Shown: piece by piece, positions 57,632-64,000 of the stretch
Numbering within the stretch: position 1 is the stretch's first letter
How the letters are laid out: each line of letters begins with the position of its first letter
NCBI GenBank assembly: GCA_907163375.1
Contig: CAJQUW010008587.1
Coordinates: forward strand, 419,525-483,524
DNA: 64,000 nt
Direction: 5' to 3'
Source: Prostheceraeus crozeri
Taxonomy: Eukaryota; Platyhelminthes; Polycladida; Euryleptidae
The notes under the pieces: generated by a model
The model's database searches: none
What the model saw: only the letters and a program-made list of their open reading frames with translations
What the model was told of the DNA's origin: nothing
Position numbers and translations under genes: made by a program

Positions 57632-60220
57632 TTAATGCGAGATGTACACACCGAAGCGATCCGGAGTGATCCGCCGTCTTTGGCTTCTCCGTAATGGGCT
57701 TCCCGTTTCTTCACGAGGGTTGGATTCTTCCTCTTCGCCGATGGCGCCATCGTCTTGATCGTTCGGCATATTTCTTTCGTGTGGATTGCGTGTGAAGTCT
57801 GTATCTGTCTGTTGAGGCTGATGTGTTTCTTTTGTCGGACTGAATGCTAATTGGTTGTTGCTAACCAAAATGATTCTGGACCTATCCTCCGATGAAAGTA
57901 TTATCCAAGAAGTATTCCTACCCTTCGACATAAGAAACTCCGCTGGGATCGTTTTGCTTTTATCTTTAGCTTTATATAACACGCGTTCACCTTGTTGAAA
58001 ATCTGAAATTATGGGGGTCCTTAGTTTACGTCCAAATACAATTTCCGAGGGTGATCTGCCCCTACTCGTTGTTGAAATTCGATAATGAAGTAAGACCTTC
58101 TGCAAAAACAAATTGAAGTCCTGTCGGGTATCTTTCCATAACTTGAGTGATCTTTTCAGTGTCTGAACCGCCCTCTCCGCAGACCCATTAGCCCTAGGAA
58201 AATAAGCTGGAGATTCTAGTTTTCTTGATCCGATGTTTTCCAACCACTTGGTTAACTCTTCCGAAACGAATTCTGGCGCATTATCGGACACTATTACCTC
58301 TGGTATGCCGAATCGCGAAAACACGCTTCTCAGGCATTTTATGACAAAGTGGGTAGACCTATCTTTGTTTAGAAATGCTTCTATCCATCCTGATCCGCTA
58401 TCTACTATTATCAAGAGATTACCCGCATCAGGAATTATTGCCCAATCCATGTGAATGCGTTGGAAAGGGGCAGAATGCGGCCATTTGTCTACTGAGCGCG
58501 CGACATTCGGTCTCTTTTCCTGGCAAATTTGACAATTGTTCACCCATCTCTCAATGTCTCTATTCATGTTAGGCCACCAAGCATCTGACTTCAATCTATA
58601 AGTCGATGAATGTATACCTGAATGATTATCACTATGACATAGATTAAAGGCCCTCGCTCGCAAACATGGAGGGAGATATACTCTTGAGCCATGATATAAA
58701 ATCCCAAATTCTATAGTAAGCATATCCCGATTCTTTTTGAAAGGCTGCTCTGCCTGTGAACAATTATTCCAGTCTCCAGACGTAACCCGCCACATTATGC
58801 GTTGCAAAAATGTGTCCCTTAATATTTCTGATTTTATTTCTGCCTTTCCTAGTATTGATTCTCGGAAATTCACTGTATGACTACTTAAAATGTCGTTGAC
58901 TTCCTCTTCATCTTTTGAAGATTCATTCGAAAATCGCAGGCGCGATAGCGCGTCAGCATGTGGGATGTCCGAGCCTTTGACATATTGTATGTCGAAATCG
59001 TATTGCATGAGCAACATTGCCCATCTACATATGCGTGGAGAAGTCTTGTTTACCGGTATGGGATTCTCCGAGTTGAAGAGGTGTTGCAGTGGTTTGTGAT
59101 CGGTCGCAACAGTGAAAAAACGCGCGGTTAAAAAGTGCTTTAATCGCATGACTGCCCAAGTTACTGCTAAAGCCTCTCTCTCGATGTTTGAGTAATTTCT
59201 CTCTGCGGCAGAGAGAGTTCGTGATATGTAAATTACAGGATGGCCTTCTTGGGTCAATACTGCAGCAATGGCATGTTGAGAGGCGTCAGTCCAAAGGGTT
59301 GCCTCTTTTTCAAGATCATAGGGTTGGATTACTGGAGAGCTTGCTATTTCTTTCCTTAGTGCTTTAAAAGCAGTCTCACATTCACTATTCCACAGGAAAG
59401 GCGCCTCTCTGTTTCTGAGTTTGTTGAGCGGTGCAAGTTTTGAGGTAAAGTTCGGAACAAGACGACCAAAGAAATTTACAAGTCCTATGAAATGCTCTAA
59501 TTCGCGTTTCGTTTGAGGTGACTCGAGTGCAAGTATTTTACTGACTAGCTTGTCATCGGGTGTGATACCGCGCGCGGAAATTTTGAACCCCAAAAAACTA
59601 ATTTCATCTAAGTACTCCATAGATTTCGCCTCGTTAATAGTGAAATCTTTCTCTTTCAATCGGGTTTTAACCGCTGATATCCGTTTTCTTAAAGAAATAT
59701 CATTTTCTGCATAAATGAGTATATCGTCCTGATAAATCAAAACACCCTTCAGATCGGATAGCATTTGTTCGATTACTCGCTGGAAAATTGAAGCCGCATT
59801 GCGCATTCCCATCTGTAACCTGTTAACTCGATATAAACCTCTTGTGGTGTTAATAACTGAAAGTTCTTTTGCCTTGTCGTCAAGCTCTATCTGCCAGTAA
59901 GCTGATTTTAGGTCTAACTTGGCGAATTTGTTCGCGTTCTTTAGTTTTGCAAATATCGTCTCAATGTTGGGAATCGGATACGAGTCTGACTTTATTATCT
60001 TATTGACATGGACTTTAAAATCGACACATAGTCGTAAATCTCCGTTGTCTTTCCTGACCCACACTACTGGTGAAGCGTTGGATACTCCTCCTTCTTTTAT
60101 TGGAGTTATTATTCCCATTTCTTCTAACCTTTCAAGTTCCTGGTTAACCTTCCCTTCTACAGCTAGAGGGACTGGACGTGCCCTACAAAATTTGCTAGGA
60201 GCATTATCAATAACTTCCAT
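57632..60220 (-). CDS. pol: Gypsy pol: reverse transcriptase, RNase H, integrase
   Basis: This 862-codon frame copies element RNA into DNA and inserts it. The first ATG is at 60,220, but the frame is open upstream to about 60,270 and overlaps gag. RT motifs are LDLKSAYWQIEL (about residue 102) and YQDDILIY (about 163). RNase H follows at about 310-420 with TDASQ, an EREALAV glutamate and ATDHKPL. The integrase has the H...H...CQIC zinc motif (about 530-570), then MDWAII, SDNAPEF and the glutamate in GSAERAVQ. All expected catalytic residues are visible and no stop or frameshift interrupts the frame, so it may be functional. Pol is one base back (-1) relative to gag, so expression probably needs frameshifting in the overlap at 60,163-60,270; I did not identify a convincing slippery site. 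Confidence 0.95.
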   Translation of the reverse strand: MEVIDNAPSKFCRARPVPLAVEGKVNQELERLEEMGIITPIKEGGVSNASPVVWVRKDNGDLRLCVDFKVHVNKIIKSDSYPIPNIETIFAKLKNANKFAKLDLKSAYWQIELDDKAKELSVINTTRGLYRVNRLQMGMRNAASIFQRVIEQMLSDLKGVLIYQDDILIYAENDISLRKRISAVKTRLKEKDFTINEAKSMEYLDEISFLGFKISARGITPDDKLVSKILALESPQTKRELEHFIGLVNFFGRLVPNFTSKLAPLNKLRNREAPFLWNSECETAFKALRKEIASSPVIQPYDLEKEATLWTDASQHAIAAVLTQEGHPVIYISRTLSAAERNYSNIEREALAVTWAVMRLKHFLTARFFTVATDHKPLQHLFNSENPIPVNKTSPRICRWAMLLMQYDFDIQYVKGSDIPHADALSRLRFSNESSKDEEEVNDILSSHTVNFRESILGKAEIKSEILRDTFLQRIMWRVTSGDWNNCSQAEQPFKKNRDMLTIEFGILYHGSRVYLPPCLRARAFNLCHSDNHSGIHSSTYRLKSDAWWPNMNRDIERWVNNCQICQEKRPNVARSVDKWPHSAPFQRIHMDWAIIPDAGNLLIIVDSGSGWIEAFLNKDRSTHFVIKCLRSVFSRFGIPEVIVSDNAPEFVSEELTKWLENIGSRKLESPAYFPRANGSAERAVQTLKRSLKLWKDTRQDFNLFLQKVLLHYRISTTSRGRSPSEIVFGRKLRTPIISDFQQGERVLYKAKDKSKTIPAEFLMSKGRNTSWIILSSEDRSRIILVSNNQLAFSPTKETHQPQQTDTDFTRNPHERNMPNDQDDGAIGEEEESNPREETGSPLRRSQRRRITPDRFGVYISH

Positions 60221-61467
60221 GGTTGCCTTAATCCTTTGATAGGGGGTAGAAAGTTCGACTCTTTCTCACGCGTGTTTGGCTTCTGCATTATTTCATTAAC
60301 TTCCTCCTGTTGTAGGAAATCCCTTCCTAATAATCCATAATCTTTGTTGGATTCTACCACTACCAAATCAATAGTATGAAAGCGGTCATTTGTGGTAATA
60401 GTAGCCGTGAATTTACCTAACGTTTTCATTATGTGTCCATCATAAGCTGTGAGTGTATGTGGTGACTTTTTAAGCTTTGGCTTACCCAAAGAATTCCACA
60501 TCGTCGAAGAAATAACGGAAACACTGGCCCCTGTGTCTCTCTGCATCCGCACTGATTGTTCGTTCAGCATGACCGATTCAATTGAGTGGATCGTACCCTC
60601 AGTCGTAACACAAAGCACGTCTTCATCGTTCGGATGTTCCTCGAAGTCGTGTTGGACGTTGTGCAAGCTTCGGCGGTTCCGTGTCGAGTTCGACCGTCGA
60701 AGCTCTTCTGGGACGGATTTGCACATAGCAGCAAAATGATTCGGCTTAGAGCACCGCGTGCAGATGCGGCCGTAGGCAGGACAGTTCCTGGGTTTGTGCG
60801 ACCTGCCACAATAGGCGCACGATCGTTGTTGAGGACCGATATTCGTATTCTGGGATTTCGTCGGTGTTCTCACAAAATTCACATCATCCGCATTTGGTAC
60901 GACGTCGACATCCCGCTTCACGAACTGTTTCACCTGTTCACGTTGCTGTACGAATTCCTTGATTTGAGTCACAGTCATGTCGATCGTTTGCATGCGATCG
61001 AGTACTTGGAATTTCAAGTCTTTGTCAAGCAGACCAGCAATTAATGCAAGTCGAATCATTTCTTCCTTTGGATCAGGGGATGCCTTCAAAGCGTCAAAAT
61101 CACAGTACTGTGACGCTTTTCTGAGGCGAGCGATGTAGTCATTGACAGTTTCCCCAGGCTCTTGCACTATGGCATAGAAGTTTGAGCGTTCTGCGATGAT
61201 CAAGCGCTTTTTCGGTTGTAAATAGTTCTTGATAGCCGACTCAATCTTCTCGAATTTCAAGTCTGTCAGGTCTTCTGGTGCAACAATGTATTGAATCTTC
61301 TCCAATGCGTCAAGACCACATACGGCGAGGAAGTTGTCTGTGATTGCATGTTGTTTCTCGTCATCCTTCCAGCCTTTGCTTCGTGCCAGTGCGTTAAATG
61401 CGATCATCCAAGTAGACGCTCTCTCCGCTGAGGTGAGGTTGAGAGTTCCGAGTGCTAGCGACGCCAT
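60163..61467 (-). CDS. gag: Gypsy gag with zinc knuckles and aspartic protease
   Basis: This frame encodes the particle protein and, at its C-terminal end, the protease. The ATG at 61,467 directly abuts the LTR; the frame also extends 12 codons into the LTR (ATG at 61,503). From 61,467 it is 434 residues. A helical gag core covers about residues 1-200, then two CCHC knuckles (CAYCGRSHKPRNC and CTRCSKPNHFAAMC, about 225-260), then the protease with RDTGASVSVIS and LLGRDFL (about 310-390). Having the protease in the gag frame, before a -1 shift into pol, is a known arrangement in Gypsy-type elements. No lesion is seen. The TGG inside the start codon begins the likely primer-binding site. Confidence 0.9.
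   Translation of the reverse strand: MASLALGTLNLTSAERASTWMIAFNALARSKGWKDDEKQHAITDNFLAVCGLDALEKIQYIVAPEDLTDLKFEKIESAIKNYLQPKKRLIIAERSNFYAIVQEPGETVNDYIARLRKASQYCDFDALKASPDPKEEMIRLALIAGLLDKDLKFQVLDRMQTIDMTVTQIKEFVQQREQVKQFVKRDVDVVPNADDVNFVRTPTKSQNTNIGPQQRSCAYCGRSHKPRNCPAYGRICTRCSKPNHFAAMCKSVPEELRRSNSTRNRRSLHNVQHDFEEHPNDEDVLCVTTEGTIHSIESVMLNEQSVRMQRDTGASVSVISSTMWNSLGKPKLKKSPHTLTAYDGHIMKTLGKFTATITTNDRFHTIDLVVVESNKDYGLLGRDFLQQEEVNEIMQKPNTREKESNFLPPIKGLRQPWKLLIMLLANFVGHVQSL
61450..61467 (-). promoter_or_regulatory. candidate primer-binding site overlapping the gag start
   Basis: Directly after the 5' LTR the minus strand reads ATGGCGTCGCTAGCACTC. TGGCG is a usual start for a site complementary to a tRNA 3' end. 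The tRNA cannot be named without a tRNA set from the host. Confidence 0.5.
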
Positions 61468-61760
61468 TGTTGTGTCGCAAGAGAAGACGACCTTCTTGCT
61501 CAAAGTCCGCTTTATTTATGATTTACAGCAAGGAATATCATGTTCAGAAAGAGAGGTACAAATTACACAATAGGGATTTAGGATAAGAGGCAGGCATTCA
61601 CTGTGAATACAATGGTTCGTGATCTGAGGAGGGAATAAGTGGTCAGTTACTGAGTCAGGGCGTTAGGCGGTCATTCATTACAGCACTCGAGGGGAGAAGG
61701 GATTAAGTCTGTTGTTGCTAGCCTCGAGCATCAAGTGGCTCTTCAGTTTGACACATCACA
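61468..61760 (-). repeat. 5' LTR of the Gypsy element
   Basis: 293 bp, by eye identical to the LTR at 57,311-57,603. It should carry the element's promoter, though no TATA box was assigned. Confidence 0.95.
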
Positions 61761-61769
61761 CTTACATTG

Positions 61770-62010
61770 CCTTCGGCGCTGTGGCCTTGTGGTAGAGTGT
61801 TCGCTCTGCGTCCGGGAGACTTTGGTTCAAATCTTGGTCGGGTCAAACCTAAGACCTTTAAAATATGTGCACTCTGCATTCTTGCTAAACACTCAGCACA
61901 AAGAGAATGGGAGTGGATAAATGACAACTCGGCCACATGGAAGAAAGGCTCTGTGCCTAATGTATCTCCGAGCATAAACAAGGTTAATTTATTTCGAAAT
62001 GCCTTAAACT
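61770..62010 (+). mobile_element. tRNA-derived SINE, copy in unit 2
   Basis: Duplication copy of 47,570-47,815 with the same A-box and B-box words (GTGGCCTTGTGGTAGAGTG here, and GGTTCAAATCTTGG). The Gypsy element inserted just before its head. Confidence 0.75.
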
Positions 62011-62841
62011 AGCCTTGGTGCCTATCACATTCTATATCCAGACATGGCGCCTTTCGAATTTTGCATCCAAACAGAATATTTCATATTGCATGTTAATTTC
62101 AATTTAAGTCACAAAACATTCAACATGTGTTTACACATCAAAACACATGCACTTTTAATTGGAAAACTAAAACTCGATTAGAACGTAGTGACTCAGGCAC
62201 ATGTTGCTGTTAATGCTGTTTTCAACTTTGCCACGACGTAGTATTTGTTCTATGAGGTATACACATATCTCTTCTATTTTAACGTCCCATCATTCACTCA
62301 ATCAATTTTATTGCTAAAGCAAAAATTCAATGACATTACCATTAAAACTATATTCAGATCAAAAAGTAGAGGAATCGTTTATTTCAAATGATTCAATGCA
62401 CTGTCCTCTTACGTACTATCCATTAAGTTCTAATGTAAATACCGCAATTATGACAATTTATCTGAAATTAAACCACTTCAAAAAAGAGTCTGTTTGAACA
62501 TGTGCTTGTGTATATCCAGATTTAGAAAGGAAGGTTCGCATCGCAAAAGCGAATACTCGATTAGTTTAATCCGGGATGTCTGTGATTAATATGATACAGA
62601 ACTCGGAATACAAAACTCCCATAGCGTGGAGAATTGACTGTGAGCATTTAAGTTTCTCACTAAGAAATTTACATGATTCTGCATTCGTTAAATTAGTCAA
62701 TTCAACTAGTCGATGTCTTATCAAAAGATTTAGAAACCCATGTTTATGATGTAAATGCTACTGAATTTGCGTTGGTCAGGGTAAGAATCCGCATTGTCAT
62801 TGGAAGCCTGTCAGTCCATTGTAAATCACATTCCAGAAGAT

Positions 62842-63959
62842 AAGACGCAAATTTTGTGCCAACAAACTTGTTGAAATGAGTGCAAAATAAAATAACCTAT
62901 AGATTTTAGCAGCACTATTTTCGAGGGACACAATTTGGCAGCAATACAGGCCACATTCCAATTTTCTCCATAGATAATGGGTATTTTCTCAACGGTCGGC
63001 AGCACCCAACATTTGGGAAGCATTTATGAGAGTAGAGTAAAATAACATTGCACTGATGCATACAATTTCAAATCAAAAATAGAAATTTGCGGTGTCACAA
63101 AAAACTTCGGCCCCCAGTCAATGCTCCACGCTTTGCAGCTCGAGGATTTATCATACTTAGGTGATAAATCGGCGCTTTATGGGCATTGTACATCCGATGC
63201 ATGCCTATCTACAATGAACATCATCTGCATTCCCTCAAGTACTCAGAAACGCATTTGCATTCTCAATCAAGTAAATTCAAAGCCACCTTAAATTGTCTTT
63301 TGTAATGGGATCTCCAAAATTAGCTCAAAGTGTTTGGTAACAAATCTTCCACCTCCTAAAAATGGAATTTCGATGGGTTTGAATAAAGCACTTAACATTT
63401 CTTGCTTGGAAGCTGATTTCCATAACTCTGCAATTCTTGTGTGGTTGCTATCAACCCATTTGCAAAATCTAAAGTGCATTCTGTCTCTAACTCAAGTGGA
63501 AATTCATCATTCTGTTGTTGTGAATGAGACAGGGGAACGCATCATCACATAACTCAATCGACTTCTCAACATCTCATGCCAAAACTGTTTGGAGAAGGAA
63601 GATAATACTGTTCGCAACACTTGCACAAATACCGCCATAAGGAGAAACATTGGAGATCAGATTTTGGCAAATGAAGGAGGTCGTATTTATTAAATATTCA
63701 AACACGCTGATCTTTCTCTTTCCCAGATGCTAAGCGCACTGTATCATTTTCTCAACAGGAAGGGATTGATAGAATTCGTTTCTTCAGATGAGGATGATGT
63801 CTTTGGTAAGAAGGATGAGATCGATTAAATAACCCCAGCATTGAAACACATGCATAAAAATTTATTCAAAGCAAGCTGCGGCTTCTCTTGATCTACACAA
63901 TTATAGAAGTAGCTGCGCGGTTTTTGGTAGAGAGAATTTAAAAAACGCACATACATACA
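62842..63959. other. unique sequence after the duplication; possible small exon
   Basis: This is probably intron or flank of the ferlin gene. An acceptor-like tract (CTTTCTCTTTCCCAG) precedes ATG at 63,727. The frame to 63,828 encodes 33 residues ending in acidic DEDDVFGKKDEID, with a donor-like GGTAAG inside. It does not resemble ferlin exon 2, and reading from exon 1's phase hits a stop. Minus-strand frames at 62,826-63,023 and 63,288-63,479 have no motif. Confidence 0.35.
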
Positions 63960-64000
63960 TAGTCCGACCGCCAGAATGAGTTTGTGCCCGTAATGATGTG
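63960..64000 (+). mobile_element. left end of a TAGTCCG foldback element, cut by the window edge
   Basis: TAGTCCGACCGCCAGAATGA resembles the start of the 52,402 element (TAGTCCGGCAGCCAGAACGA). Only 41 bp are in view. Confidence 0.55.

Larger units (their letters stand above)
57306..61765 (-). mobile_element. complete Ty3/Gypsy LTR retrotransposon with 5-bp target duplication
   Basis: The 4,450-bp element (57,311-61,760) is flanked by CTTAC at 57,306-57,310 and 61,761-61,765. Unit 1 shows the empty site GAACTTACATTGCC near 47,561. It is transcribed on the minus strand: 5' LTR at 61,468-61,760, gag, pol, then 3' LTR at 57,311-57,603. The domain order PR-RT-RNaseH-integrase is that of Ty3/Gypsy. 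No envelope gene and no chromodomain are seen. Both long frames are open, and LTR identity points to a very recent insertion. The lineage is perhaps Mag-like, from general similarity only. Confidence 0.95.
48638..62841. repeat. tandem segmental duplication, unit 2
   Basis: This is the second copy of the unit at 39,642-48,637, in the same orientation. It is 14,204 bp long. Subtracting the Gypsy insertion with its duplication (4,455 bp) and the foldback with its duplication (730 bp) leaves 9,019 bp, matching unit 1. It ends in AGAAGAT at 62,841, the same bases that end unit 1, after which unique sequence begins (AAGACGC). Confidence 0.92.

Overview
The window looks like AT-rich nuclear DNA from an invertebrate animal. 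The evidence is spliced exons with GT/AG junctions, metazoan-type bZIP and ferlin coding sequence, tRNA-derived SINEs, LINE remnants, Tc1/mariner, hAT and CACTA-like DNA transposons, and a Ty3/Gypsy LTR retrotransposon. There are no operons and no bacterial signals. I cannot name the phylum from the sequence alone. Most of the 64 kb is non-coding.

Left half (1-38,980). Two bZIP transcription-factor genes lie head to tail on the + strand: a terminal exon at 7,948-9,029 and another at 18,207-19,084. Both encode a C-terminal basic region and leucine zipper of the PAR/HLF/CES-2 type, and both exons begin after a phase-1 splice acceptor, so they look like old tandem paralogues. Between them sits a complete 1.40-kb mariner (DD41D signature, one frameshift). 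Farther right are a 1.44-kb Tc1-like element on the minus strand (DD35E signature, one frameshift and one stop), several MITEs and foldback elements, tRNA-SINE remnants and LINE reverse-transcriptase debris.

Right half (38,980-64,000). A 870-bp hAT-type element with an exact 8-bp target duplication carries a 30-bp minisatellite. A roughly 9-kb tandem duplication starts inside that minisatellite: unit 1 is about 39,642-48,637 and unit 2 is 48,638-62,841. Each unit carries a 79-nt coding exon whose translation matches the N terminus of otoferlin-type ferlins (43,312-43,390 and 52,264-52,342). The window therefore holds two copies of a probable ferlin first exon, with the rest of the gene outside. 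Unit 2 later received two insertions that unit 1 lacks: a 727-bp foldback element and a 4.45-kb Ty3/Gypsy element (57,311-61,760, minus strand). The Gypsy LTRs are identical over 293 bp when read by eye.

Order of events read from empty and filled sites: hAT, SINE and Tc1-fragment insertions came first, then the tandem duplication, then the foldback and Gypsy insertions in unit 2. The bZIP genes and the ferlin exons are the only host coding sequence I can support. All comparisons are by eye and no database search was run.
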